A DNA stretch of 33,045 bases from Cyclobacteriaceae bacterium. Its GTDB lineage: Bacteria; Bacteroidota; Bacteroidia; Cytophagales; Cyclobacteriaceae. The notes under the pieces were generated by a model that did no database searches, was not told where the DNA came from, and saw only the letters and a program-made list of their open reading frames with translations. Each line of letters begins with the position of its first letter. Position 1 is the first letter of the stretch. The stretch lies in contig JANXYC010000113.1 of the NCBI GenBank assembly GCA_025350305.1, positions 1-33,045 of the forward strand, read 5' to 3'. Shown one piece after another: positions 8,701 to 15,786 of the stretch. Both the position numbers and the translations under genes were made by a program.

Positions 8701-9092
8701 GTCCCAACTATTTGGCAAGCTTTAATATGCCAGGGTTGCTCCGAAATCAACCTGAGGAGGTTATGGATCGGTGGCGAAACCCGGGCGACACGGCACCGAT
8801 CCAGAGGTTCGGAATGTCGGCAGGGCCAACATTCACCGCGTTTCAAACCAGTTTGCGTTCCGAAATCAATTATGACGACGCCTCGTACGTTAGACTAAAG
8901 AACCTCAATATCAGCTACCGGTTTCCAAAACAGTTGGTTCAAAAGATCAAACTAACTAGCAGCGAAATTTACCTGCAAGGTCAGAACCTTCTCACCGTTA
9001 CAAGTTACAAGGGACTCGACCCTGAAACGAAAAGCTTTATCAACCTTCCGCCGCTCAGGACAATAACCCTGGGACTGCGTTTCACATTTTAA
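5769..9092 (+). CDS. SusC/RagA-family TonB-dependent receptor with STN domain
   Basis: This 1107-residue outer-membrane receptor imports a ligand handed over by the SusD lipoprotein. An N-terminal export signal (about 1-40) is followed by an STN domain (about 45-119, KKITINLENVTLEVALREIA), which marks receptors that signal to FecR. Next come a carboxypeptidase-regulatory-like beta domain (143-220, PLAGVNVIIKGT), the TonB-box region (NEVVVNAGYW) and the plug (about 227-365), which shows the SusC hallmarks PLYIVDGIPV, NPNDIESIEVLKDGAATAIY and GSRGANGVILITT. The remainder is a 22-strand-type barrel that ends in LGLRFTF with a terminal aromatic residue. ATG 5769 is preferred over TTG 5724, since it begins the basic signal segment. 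Substrate cannot be read from sequence. With the ECF/FecR pair it forms a trans-envelope regulated uptake system. Confidence 0.95.
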   Translation: MKKWFTAEIKFWKVMKICGVQSALAMILVGVSLAYDGKSQMLEKKITINLENVTLEVALREIATEAKVKFVYSNDQLDLKEKVSIDADQQPLGELLDDLLTLRQIKYKVHEKESAITLRRDVQREGGQSFRSRPESRAMPETITGTVTGGAQAEPLAGVNVIIKGTTVGTTTDGDGRFAIQAGDKDILVFSFIGYVSFETQVSGRSVIDVVLQEDAKNLNEVVVNAGYWTLKEKEKTGNISRITSEEIKAQPVSNFLQTMAGRMAGVVVTQETGLAGGGIQVQIRGRNSINSGNDPLYIVDGIPVLSTSLKSPYFGSALGNGNPLSTLNPNDIESIEVLKDGAATAIYGSRGANGVILITTKKSGEGTTKIDVGVSSGFSQVNRTMNLLNTRDYLTMRREAFKNDNRIPSTSNAADLLRWDTTRYTDWQKQLIGNTAHVTNFNLSISGGDKHTTFLLSVGFYKESTVFPGDFGYKRGTSNFSLRHKSSNERLQILFSANYALEDNKLFNGDLTNPALLLAPNAPEGYLNGQINWGPLSSFGSNPYAILLNRYNVRSNNLRTNAHIDYKIINGLQFKANLGYTRIQTESFAAAPVAAINPAFGVTTGSSNFGSGSNETWIVEPQLEYKRNIGESSLTFLAGATFQQSMRNSSTLAGSGYTNDQLLDNLQAASSIFVVEASNTEYKYNAVFGRLSYALKSRYIFDLIGRRDGSSRFGPDRRFANFGSVSSAWLFGNEVFIRENFRFLSYGKLRASYGTSGNDQIGDYGYLDTFSATSFPYKGVPALLPTRLANPNYSWETNRKAEVGLELGFLNDRILVTTSYYLNRSTDQLVGIPVSAVTGFSSVQANLASTVENKGLEIELSTVNVKTVNFSWSSNINVSLPQNKLIEFKNLESSSYANRFVVGQSVNIDKVYQYLGVDPQAGIHKFKDVDGDQIIRSPFDNQTIVNLSPSLYGGFSNTFQYKNWSMNLFFQFVQQKGPNYLASFNMPGLLRNQPEEVMDRWRNPGDTAPIQRFGMSAGPTFTAFQTSLRSEINYDDASYVRLKNLNISYRFPKQLVQKIKLTSSEIYLQGQNLLTVTSYKGLDPETKSFINLPPLRTITLGLRFTF

Positions 9093-9101
9093 CAACACAA
9101 C

Positions 9102-10508
9102 ATGAAAAACACGAAATACTCTATGACCAAGATCGGCTTATTCTCAACACTACTCAGCGCGACACTCTTCATAACTACCTCTTGCGGAGACTTCTTGGTT
9201 TCAAAAATTCCGAACACGCAACTAGTCTCCCAGTCGGTCTTTGAAACAGACGCATCGGCTATTTCAGCAACGGTGGGAATGTATGAGCAAATGATGGAGA
9301 ATTACAATTCGGCATTTAACGGACAGCTAACCCTGTGTGCTGGACTTTCTTCAGATGAACTGCTGAATTCTGCGGGAAACCCCACGCTTGATGAGTTTTT
9401 CACTTGTTCGATAACCACGACCAATGATCAGATAAAACAGAACTTTTGGGGTGCACTTTACAAGTACGTCTATCAGGCTAACACGATTATAGAGGGAGTA
9501 TCCAGGAGCAAGGGATTGTCGAAATCTGTTTCCTCTCAAGTTGAGGCTGAGGCGAGGTTCATACGAGCATTTTCGCACTTTTACCTGGTTAATCTCTTTG
9601 GCTCGGTTCCTTATGTTTCGAATTCCGATTACCGCCAGAATTCGGTTGCCGTACAAACGTCCTCCGATAAAGTTTTCGATGGGATCATAAGTGACCTCGT
9701 TCTTGCGCAAACCCTTATCGCCGATGATTATCCTTCCGCTGACAGGTCAAGGCCCAACAAGGCTGTTGTCACGGCTTTTTTATCGCGTGTGTATCTCTAC
9801 AATAAAAACTGGGCAGCCGCCGAAATAGAAGCATCGAAGATAATAGGGAACAATGCTTATTCTCTTCAATCTGACCTTTTGAAAGTGTTTCTTTTCGATA
9901 GTCCTGAAACATTATGGCAGATGATGCCAGTGATCCCGGAACTGAATACTGCGGAGGGTAACCGATTTGCCCAGACTAGTGGGACGCCATCTTATGCGGA
10001 AATGTCGCCGTCGCTAGTTAATGCGTTTGAGGCTGGAGACCAGCGCTTTTTGAATTGGACAAATAGCTATTCAGAATCTGGACACTCTTACACGCTGCCT
10101 TTTAAATATAAAGTGAGAACATCTTCAGAAATCACGGAGTACTATCAGGTGATAAGGCTGGCCGAGGTTTACCTTATTCGGAGCGAAGCGCGAGCGAATC
10201 AAGGAAATCTTGTTAATGCGCTCACAGATCTGGATGCTGTCAGAGTGCGTGCGGGTTTAGTTCCGGTACAAACTACAAATCCGTCTATCACACAAGCAGA
10301 CCTTTTACTGAGGATTGAGCGAGAGCGCCGAATTGAGCTCTTCTGCGAGTGGGGACACAGATGGCTTGATGTTAAACGGACCAACCGGGCTGACGCTATT
10401 CTAGGACCGCTTAAGCCATCCTCATGGAAATCGACCGCCGTTCTATATCCAATACCGGCCTCGGAAATCTTGATCAACGGCAACCTGCAGCAAAACCCAG
10501 GTTATTGA
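9102..10508 (+). CDS. SusD/RagB-family outer-membrane lipoprotein
   Basis: A 468-residue surface lipoprotein that should cap the SusC channel and bind the ligand. The lipobox ends at Cys28 (FITTSC|GD). The helical repeat region shows SusD features: an early EADASAISATVG-like helix, RAFSHFYLVNLFGSVPYV, and the C-terminal YYQVIRLAEVYLIRSEARA, RIERERRIELFCEWGHRWLD and YPIPASEI...NPGY endings. It follows the receptor after 9 bases, so translation is probably coordinated. Length is slightly below the common 500-550 residues, which suits small SusD proteins paired with TlpA-type genes. Identity is clear; the ligand is unknown. Confidence 0.95.
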   Translation: MKNTKYSMTKIGLFSTLLSATLFITTSCGDFLVSKIPNTQLVSQSVFETDASAISATVGMYEQMMENYNSAFNGQLTLCAGLSSDELLNSAGNPTLDEFFTCSITTTNDQIKQNFWGALYKYVYQANTIIEGVSRSKGLSKSVSSQVEAEARFIRAFSHFYLVNLFGSVPYVSNSDYRQNSVAVQTSSDKVFDGIISDLVLAQTLIADDYPSADRSRPNKAVVTAFLSRVYLYNKNWAAAEIEASKIIGNNAYSLQSDLLKVFLFDSPETLWQMMPVIPELNTAEGNRFAQTSGTPSYAEMSPSLVNAFEAGDQRFLNWTNSYSESGHSYTLPFKYKVRTSSEITEYYQVIRLAEVYLIRSEARANQGNLVNALTDLDAVRVRAGLVPVQTTNPSITQADLLLRIERERRIELFCEWGHRWLDVKRTNRADAILGPLKPSSWKSTAVLYPIPASEILINGNLQQNPGY

Positions 10509-10532
10509 CCAAAAATTTTTGATAGAAAAAAG

Positions 10533-11933
10533 ATGAGGACAAGTGTACTATTATCAATGGCGATGTTGATACAACTAGCGTCTTGGGCGCAGGGAGAGCG
10601 TGCGGCTTTGGAAAAAGATAAAAGAATGCCTGAGTTCAAACTGAAGAACCTGATGCATCATAAGAAGTCTGAATTTAACAATACAGATCTTTTAGGGAAA
10701 TGCACGATTATAGATTTCTGGACGACAGGGTGCCCGGCATGCATCAGCAGTTTTCGAAAGTTCGATGCCCTTCGCAGAAAGCTAGGCGATTCTATTGAAT
10801 TCATCCTTATTGGCAAGGACTTCCTCAACAAGCAAACCATAAATGCCGCCAAGATCACTTTTCAGAAGTACAAAGAAAAGTGGAAGTTCGATTTGCCCGT
10901 TGCCTTTGATGCTGAAAAGTTTGATCGGTTCGGAGTGCCCTTTGTGCCTTACTGCATTTGGATTGACCAAAATGGAATAATTCAGGAAATCACCACAACG
11001 ACCGATGTGACTGAATCGAATGTGAGATCGTTCGTCTCAGGGAAAGCTATAAAAATATCGCTGCAGGTTGATAAGGAGGTTGCCGGGCCGTCCATGCCTT
11101 TTGACTACGACAGGCCATTGCTAATAAATGGTAACGGTGGTTATGATTCGGCATTCCTTTTCCGCTCAGTTCTTTCCAGGTGGAACAAGGAGAGTCCGCC
11201 ATATCTGCAGCCCTTCATCACGAGCATGAACACCAATAGTAAAGGTGTTCCTTACTGGGCGGGCATCGAGAAGAACAGAGTCCAAATGAATGGCGTATCT
11301 ATTAAACAGCTGATTGAACTAGCTTACGGAGATACCGTTAATCACTCTCCCGGTTGGTTAGAAGGTAGAGACGAGGAGAGTATTGATTTCAATGCTCAAT
11401 CGTCGTACGGAGAATATTGGATGGAGCCTATACTCCAGGTTGCTGACACGTTGCCCTTTACGATTGATTGGGCGATGGGAAAGAATGCGTACTCGTATAG
11501 CCTGATCATCCCTGAACGAAAAGCATCGGCTTTGCTACTCCGGCGGGCAATGCAGGATGATGTTGAAAAATATTTCGGATACGACGTATCGGTGGAGGAA
11601 AGAACGATGCCGTGCTGGAATCTGTATGCAACTGTTTCCGCTCGTACGCTACTAAGAAGCAAAAGCGAAAGGACAATTAAGATAAACCGGCCTGCCGAAA
11701 TGTTATTGTCAAACGTGCCTGTTTACCAGTTAATACGGAGTATATATGAGTATAATACAAGTCAGCCACCCATCATCGATCAAACCGGCATTAGCTATAG
11801 AATTGATATAAACCTCAGAGTTCCTCTGATGGATTTTGACGAGGTGAGAAATGCCTTGGCAAAGAATGGTCTGAGGCTTGAGAAGGGAACGAGAACCATG
11901 AAAGTAATTGTAGTACGCGACAAGATTCAGTGA
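10533..11933 (+). CDS. TlpA-type thioredoxin fused to DUF3738-like domain
   Basis: A 466-residue exported protein. After a signal peptide (about 1-19, ending SWAQ) comes a thioredoxin-like domain of TlpA/peroxiredoxin type (about 28-170) with active site WTTGCPAC (Cys67, Cys70) and a cis-proline loop GVPFVPYCIW. The C-terminal half (about 200-466) resembles the DUF3738 / TIGR03435 soil-associated family: QMNGVSIKQLIELAYGD, then YDVSVEERTMPCWNLYA, and a final FDEVRNALAKNGLRLEKG segment. It starts 24 bases after susD and so belongs to the uptake operon. In the periplasm it may reduce, isomerise or tether a cysteine-containing substrate brought in by SusCD. DUF3738 has no known activity. The fusion is seen directly; the joint role is inference. 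Confidence 0.85.
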   Translation: MRTSVLLSMAMLIQLASWAQGERAALEKDKRMPEFKLKNLMHHKKSEFNNTDLLGKCTIIDFWTTGCPACISSFRKFDALRRKLGDSIEFILIGKDFLNKQTINAAKITFQKYKEKWKFDLPVAFDAEKFDRFGVPFVPYCIWIDQNGIIQEITTTTDVTESNVRSFVSGKAIKISLQVDKEVAGPSMPFDYDRPLLINGNGGYDSAFLFRSVLSRWNKESPPYLQPFITSMNTNSKGVPYWAGIEKNRVQMNGVSIKQLIELAYGDTVNHSPGWLEGRDEESIDFNAQSSYGEYWMEPILQVADTLPFTIDWAMGKNAYSYSLIIPERKASALLLRRAMQDDVEKYFGYDVSVEERTMPCWNLYATVSARTLLRSKSERTIKINRPAEMLLSNVPVYQLIRSIYEYNTSQPPIIDQTGISYRIDINLRVPLMDFDEVRNALAKNGLRLEKGTRTMKVIVVRDKIQ

Positions 11934-11936
11934 AGA

Positions 11937-12983
11937 TTATTTCAATGAGATGCGATACCTGGTTACGTAGTGGTCCTGCAGTACGACAAGAATCGAATCG
12001 TTGAAAGCAAAACTCTTTACCTTGAAACCATTGAGGTCTGCGATGTAGAAACTACAATGGTAGTGACCCAAGGTCAAATCGTAGACATCAAATACACTTG
12101 ACGATTGAAATCGACTCAAATCCTCGCCGTCTCCTCGCAGGGCTGAATGAACGATAAACCAGCTTTTGGATAAAAATCCCTTCTTGTTCACCATGACCGG
12201 CGGGGCCGCCATTGTGCGAATTCCTTCTGAAGAGATTGTTCCGACCTTAAGATGAGCCGTTGACACGGTGTCGATGGTTTTTAGCGTACGTATAACGTGT
12301 AAATTCGTATCCAGGTGCATCATCCTGTTCCTATAGAAATAGACAAACATTAACTGAGCGGAGTATGGATCATACAATAATTGACCATCGGTGCAAAGTA
12401 TGCCGTCTATTTGTTTCTCCAAAATATCTGCCTCTCCTTCCGTTGCGGAGTGACCTAGTAGCGTTTTCTTGAAGACAGCTTTGACCTTTGTCAAATTATT
12501 GGACTTCACTATTAGCGATGTCCTTGACAAAACTGAGCCAACGGAGAGAAAATTCGGTTCCTCGACGGCATGATATGTCATTCTCGGATCTTTCAGATAT
12601 CCAGACACAAAAGCTGGTGTTATGTTTTCGAAAGCTATGATTTCCTCGCCAACGACATTAACTTGAAGTGCACGCCGTGCGAGTCGGTCACTGGGAAACT
12701 GAAGTCTTATTGGGATCGAATCCTCGAGATTCTTTGATAGTGTCAACAAGTAAGACGGGGCCACCGAATTTCCGAAATAAATTCTCTCATCTGAGAGTCC
12801 GGCTACATAGTATGAATTGTACAGGAGATCGAACCGAATTTTGTCGCGCACCACACCTTGAGCGAACGTTCTTGTAAAGCCGCCTCCAAATTCGGGGCGA
12901 GTCTTAAGTTTTAAAACAAAAAAAAGTGCACTACCGAATAGCAAGATTCCGCCGACAATTAGTCCGACAACAAGCGTTTTCAT
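11937..12983 (-). CDS. Membrane-anchored probable beta-propeller protein, unknown
   Basis: About 348 residues. One N-terminal membrane helix or uncleaved signal (TLVVGLIVGGILLFGSALFFVL) is followed by a soluble, beta-rich extracytoplasmic domain. It has spaced repeats of the kind found in six-bladed propellers (DERIYFGNSVAPSYLLTL, DGQLLYDPYSAQLMFVYFYR, FIVHSALRGDGEDLS, SSVFDVYDLTLGHYHCSFYI, NDSILVVLQDHYVTRYRI). No catalytic motif is recognised. ATG 12983 is chosen: the longer frame from TTG 13010 would run through a terminator hairpin. It is the last gene of the Crp/MauE/peptide operon and ends 3 bases from the convergent TlpA gene, with no terminator between them. A sensor or binding role toward the upstream peptide is possible but unproven. 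Confidence 0.7.
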   Translation of the reverse strand: MKTLVVGLIVGGILLFGSALFFVLKLKTRPEFGGGFTRTFAQGVVRDKIRFDLLYNSYYVAGLSDERIYFGNSVAPSYLLTLSKNLEDSIPIRLQFPSDRLARRALQVNVVGEEIIAFENITPAFVSGYLKDPRMTYHAVEEPNFLSVGSVLSRTSLIVKSNNLTKVKAVFKKTLLGHSATEGEADILEKQIDGILCTDGQLLYDPYSAQLMFVYFYRNRMMHLDTNLHVIRTLKTIDTVSTAHLKVGTISSEGIRTMAAPPVMVNKKGFLSKSWFIVHSALRGDGEDLSRFQSSSVFDVYDLTLGHYHCSFYIADLNGFKVKSFAFNDSILVVLQDHYVTRYRISLK

Positions 12984-12985
12984 GC

Positions 12986-13030
12986 TTAAAAAAATCCGGC
13001 AGTCGAACAATTATTCGCAGCTGCCGGATT
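12986..13030 (-). terminator. Intrinsic-terminator-like hairpin after the four-cysteine peptide gene
   Basis: On the minus strand AATCCGGCAG (13030-13021) pairs perfectly with CTGCCGGATT (13002-12993) and is followed directly by a run of Ts and then AAGC before the ATG of the propeller gene at 12983. This is a classic stem plus U-run placed inside the operon. It should cut most transcripts after the peptide gene and leave lower expression of the propeller gene. Confidence 0.8.
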
Positions 13031-13039
13031 CGCGGAAAA

Positions 13040-13270
13040 TTAGATAGGCTTGAACCTCGTAATGTTTCCGCACGTCGCCGTCTTCACCTGAAAGCTACAG
13101 GTTACGCCTGAGGTGAGTGTGCAGTCCGTCTGGGTAATACACGAGCTCGTGTTAAGCGGATCCACCATATAAACGGTGTCAAAGTCATCCGACTTCGGAT
13201 TGAACGAGAATGCGGCGGCAGCTGCAAATAAAATTGCAAGCAGTGGGAGAAATAATCTGACTTTTTTCAT
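13040..13270 (-). CDS. Small exported four-cysteine peptide (DUF6520-like)
   Basis: A 76-residue precursor with a textbook signal sequence (MKKVRLFLPLLAILFAAAAAF, then SFNP). The mature part of about 50 residues holds four cysteines at 44, 50, 58 and 67, is rich in Thr and Ser, and ends in a basic ITRFKPI. It resembles the small Bacteroidota proteins grouped as DUF6520, which also have a short signal and a Cys-containing tail and are commonly encoded beside MauE-type genes. Two disulfides would give a compact secreted peptide. It lies 57 bases after the MauE-type gene and is followed by a terminator hairpin, so it is probably the most abundant product of the operon. A structural, signal or bacteriocin-like role is possible; none is shown. 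Confidence 0.8.
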   Translation of the reverse strand: MKKVRLFLPLLAILFAAAAAFSFNPKSDDFDTVYMVDPLNTSSCITQTDCTLTSGVTCSFQVKTATCGNITRFKPI

Positions 13271-13327
13271 GTTGATGTTATTTGAATTTTGTCCTACTCT
13301 GTTACAGGTTTTCGGAGTTCCCTGATC

Positions 13328-13795
13328 TTATTGCAATAAAATGTTTTTAATGGTGCTGGTCTTTTTATCTGGGTTATTGTATTGTAGAAAGGTTCCCAGG
13401 ATTCCAAGAATAACGAAGACTATGTTAAAGATCAGGTGATCTCTCCAGTTTAGTTGTTGCAACACACCGCCACATGAACAAGGAATATGCTCGCCGGAAT
13501 TCATGATCAACACTATGTACGTCGTGAACATTATCATGAGACAAAGGGAGGCTAGTAACCCTGGAAGCCTTGTTTTGGGAAACACCAGAGCTATTGCAAT
13601 GAGAACCTCTATCAGTGGTACCGCGATGGCAACTAATCCAGCTATATTCGCGAGGATTGGAGACTGTCCGATTTGAATTCGGAACTTTTGAAGATCCATT
13701 AATTTACTCACTCCCGCGTAAACAAAAAGAAGAATGAAGAAAAAGACGATGATTTCTACGATGATATGGCGTTTCATTCCGTTTGAAATATTCAT
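13328..13795 (-). CDS. MauE/DoxX-like redox-associated membrane protein
   Basis: A 155-residue protein with four membrane helices (about 11-30, 47-72, 79-98 and 122-140). The first helix leads into VYAGVSKLMDLQKFRIQIGQ, typical of the MauE/DoxX group. Between helices 3 and 4 is the conserved loop HIPCSCGGVLQQLNWRDHL with Cys106 and Cys108. In methylamine dehydrogenase operons MauE is needed for correct disulfide and cofactor formation of the small subunit. In Bacteroidota, MauE-like genes usually stand next to small cysteine peptides, as here. It could therefore oxidise or isomerise the cysteines of the 76-residue peptide. The family call is good; the reaction is inferred. Confidence 0.85.
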   Translation of the reverse strand: MNISNGMKRHIIVEIIVFFFILLFVYAGVSKLMDLQKFRIQIGQSPILANIAGLVAIAVPLIEVLIAIALVFPKTRLPGLLASLCLMIMFTTYIVLIMNSGEHIPCSCGGVLQQLNWRDHLIFNIVFVILGILGTFLQYNNPDKKTSTIKNILLQ

Positions 13796-13838
13796 GTGAA
13801 TGTAATTATGTGTTTATGACTTATCGATTGTCTTGCGT

Positions 13839-14452
13839 TCAGTCCTTCTGAATCGAATGTTCAGATTTTCGCTTATCGCATGTTAAGTATCTCCTTTTTC
13901 TCTTTTTAAGGCGGCTAAGAGATTGGGGAGTAATGTTTAAATACGAAGCAATGCTTTCTTGCGGGATGATTTGTTCTATGTCCGGGTAAATATTGAGGAG
14001 AATCTCAAGTCGTGCCAACGCACTCAGTCGCTGAATATCCGATATCCTTGCCCTGCATTTCGCATAATGCCTGTTCATGATCATGTTGTACAGGTATGGT
14101 GCTTTTCAAAGAGTCGGTGCAGGCTCGCGTGACTGAGGCAAATTAGATCACTTTTCTCCATCAACTGTATCGTCTCAGTCGAGGGAGCCTGGTCATAGAA
14201 GCTTCCAGGGATGGTCATGATCTGACCCGGCTTCCAGAATGATTCAATGATTTTTTTTCCGTCTTGATGGCTGTACGACATGGCAAAGCCACTCTTGATG
14301 AAGTAAGCGTATTCCGCAATCCGTGGCGCCTCAAGCAAGACATGATTTTTTGGTAAGGAAAGAGATACCAACTCTTTTTCCAGAGAATCTTTAAAATCGT
14401 CAGACAAGGGATGGATCGCCACCAAGGATTGAAACAGGCCGGATGAACTCAT
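13839..14452 (-). pseudogene. Crp/Fnr-family regulator, second copy, frameshifted
   Basis: This is a paralog of the intact regulator at 14534-15112, split into two frames. The first part starts at ATG 14452 (MSSSGLFQSLVAIHPLSDDF) and carries the cyclic-nucleotide-binding-like domain, ending at a TGA at 14081-14083 after RLFEKHHTCTT. The second part (14084-13839) carries IMNRHYAKCRARISDIQRLS and the helix-turn-helix QESIASYLNITPQSLSRLKK. Against the intact copy, about 10 bases are missing around 14090-14100, where the intact copy encodes REAHFLYHK. The C-terminus also reads past the paralog's stop, adding about 15 residues. The overlapping TGA/ATG could couple translation of two half-proteins, but decay is the simpler reading. 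Confidence 0.8.
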
Positions 14453-14453
14453 A

Positions 14454-14519
14454 GGCAATATCTGTGAGCAGAGGTGATTGACCAATCTGAATACGAAATT
14501 TCTCTAACTCCATAAGCTT
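14454..14519 (-). pseudogene. 22-codon remnant of a MauE-type gene
   Basis: The minus strand encodes KLMELEKFRIQIGQ then SPLLTDIA, matching residues 31-52 of the MauE-type protein at 13328-13795 (KLMDLQKFRIQIGQ, SPILANIA). A stop codon precedes it, and the frame runs directly into the second Crp copy's start region. The rest of the gene is gone. It shows that a crp-mauE pair was duplicated in tandem and one mauE was then deleted. Confidence 0.85.
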
Positions 14520-14533
14520 TTACTTATCGAATG

Positions 14534-15112
14534 TTAAGAGTTTTTCCTTTCTCTCTTGAGCCTACTTAAGGATTGAGGTGTAATGGATAGGTATGATGCT
14601 ATACTCTCCTGGGTGATGGCCTGCTCAATATCCGGAAACAATTTTAGCAATGTCTCAAACCGCTGTGATGCGCTAAGCAATTGAATGTCATGAATCCTTG
14701 CCCTACAGTGCAGGTAATGCTTGTTCATGATCTTGTGATACAAGAAATGAGCTTCCCGGTGCTTATCGAAGAGGCGCTGCACACCGGCGCGACTAACACA
14801 GAGTAGTTCACTTTTCTCTACGAGTTGGATGTATTCCATAGATAGGACCTGTTCAAAAAAACTATTGACAGAAGTCATAATTTGTCCGGATTTCCAAAAC
14901 GCTTCCGTCAGTTTTTTGCCTTCTCGAAAAGTATAGGACATTGCAAATCCATTTTCTATGAAGTAAACGAATTCCGCAATTCTAGGGGCCTCAAGCAAAA
15001 GGTAGTTTTTGGGGAGGGAAAGTGGGATCAATTCTTCCTCTAGCGACGCTTTAAAGTCCTCCGATATCGGGTGGATGGCTGACAGTACTTTAAATAGGGC
15101 ATCTGCATTCAT
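14534..15112 (-). CDS. Crp/Fnr-family transcriptional regulator
   Basis: A 192-residue regulator of normal length for this group. Residues about 25-115 form the cyclic-nucleotide-binding-like beta barrel (LPKNYLLLEAPRIAEFVYFIENGFAMSYTF, then WKSGQIMTS). A long dimer helix follows, and the C-terminal helix-turn-helix is TQESIASYLSITPQSLSRLKRER. The cAMP-contacting residues of classic CRP are not evident, as is common for Bacteroidota members, so the ligand is unknown. It leads the minus-strand run to the broken crp copy, mauE-like gene, four-cysteine peptide and propeller, and is the likely controller of that cluster. ATG 15112 is the start. Confidence 0.9.
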   Translation of the reverse strand: MNADALFKVLSAIHPISEDFKASLEEELIPLSLPKNYLLLEAPRIAEFVYFIENGFAMSYTFREGKKLTEAFWKSGQIMTSVNSFFEQVLSMEYIQLVEKSELLCVSRAGVQRLFDKHREAHFLYHKIMNKHYLHCRARIHDIQLLSASQRFETLLKLFPDIEQAITQESIASYLSITPQSLSRLKRERKNS

Positions 15113-15198
15113 GCTTTTAAGGGGGACTGTGAGACCGTTCCATATTACTACTCCATTTTTTCGGTCTGATCCCTATGCTGTAGAGAAAAGAAATTTTA

Positions 15199-15306
15199 TT
15201 ACTCTCTAATGGATGCCCTTTGACTGTCTTTGAAGTACGTCGTACCAAATACAACCATCACACCTGTCACCAACACCATTCTCAGCATTAATCTTAATTG
15301 TTTCAT
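15199..15306 (-). CDS. Possible 35-aa single-helix small protein
   Basis: ATG 15306 opens a short frame encoding MKQLRLMLRMVLVTGVMVVF and GTTYFKDSQRASIRE, stopping at 15199. A basic N-terminus, one hydrophobic helix and a polar tail make it look like a real small membrane protein or leader peptide. It lies about 87 bases upstream of the Crp gene and reads in the same direction. No homolog is recognised, and so short a frame could be chance. Confidence 0.35.
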   Translation of the reverse strand: MKQLRLMLRMVLVTGVMVVFGTTYFKDSQRASIRE

Positions 15307-15786
15307 AAATAATTTAGTTGAGGTTATTATTTAAAAACTTATTCATTCTTCCAATCGTCATTCCGAATTGCCTTGAGACAGTATGCCGTGGTGAGTTGTT
15401 TTAATTGGGCAGTCCGCCCGAAGTACACACGACAACAGCAACTCACAGGCGTTTACCTACAGTCGTTTTAAATTGATACTCCACAGGAGATCGCTAGACC
15501 ACCACTTGCTTCCAGTACGTCATCTTATTGCGTTTCAATCGAATGTCTTGTTGTGGGACAAAAAGACATGCCATCGCGCCCGTTCGAAGGAATTCGCAAG
15601 GGATGATCGTTAGAAATAAATATTTGGCACTAAATTCCACAACCGTATTCATCATTCGTAAATCGTAATTCGTAATTTGAGTGGCCAGGATGAACTATCG
15701 TTTTTGCGGGATATCCTGACTTTCTCCAATTGTCCTTGCTCCATCGCAATGAAAAGCACTACTTTCATCTTCTTTTTACTCGTCCG
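15307..15786. other. Intergenic region between divergent small ORF and helicase
   Basis: No credible gene is seen. It contains a distant 8-base dyad (GTGAGTTG near 15393 and CAACTCAC near 15440) and tandem-like TCGTAAATCGTAATTCGTAA around 15655-15675, a sequence type common as intergenic debris. Promoters for the helicase and the Crp side should lie here but were not identified. Confidence 0.4.

Noticed and set aside
8316-8846. 176-codon ORF antisense to the SusC barrel
   Set aside because: A long open frame opposite a well-supported receptor gene; no signal, motif or start context of its own.
13010-13010. TTG start for the propeller protein
   Set aside because: It would place the first nine codons inside the terminator hairpin. 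ATG 12983 begins right at the basic residue and membrane helix.
15393-15463. Long-distance dyad GTGAGTTG...CAACTCAC as an attachment or regulatory site
   Set aside because: Eight-base arms about 40 bases apart are expected by chance in a window of this size, and no integrase or neighbouring mobile gene is present.
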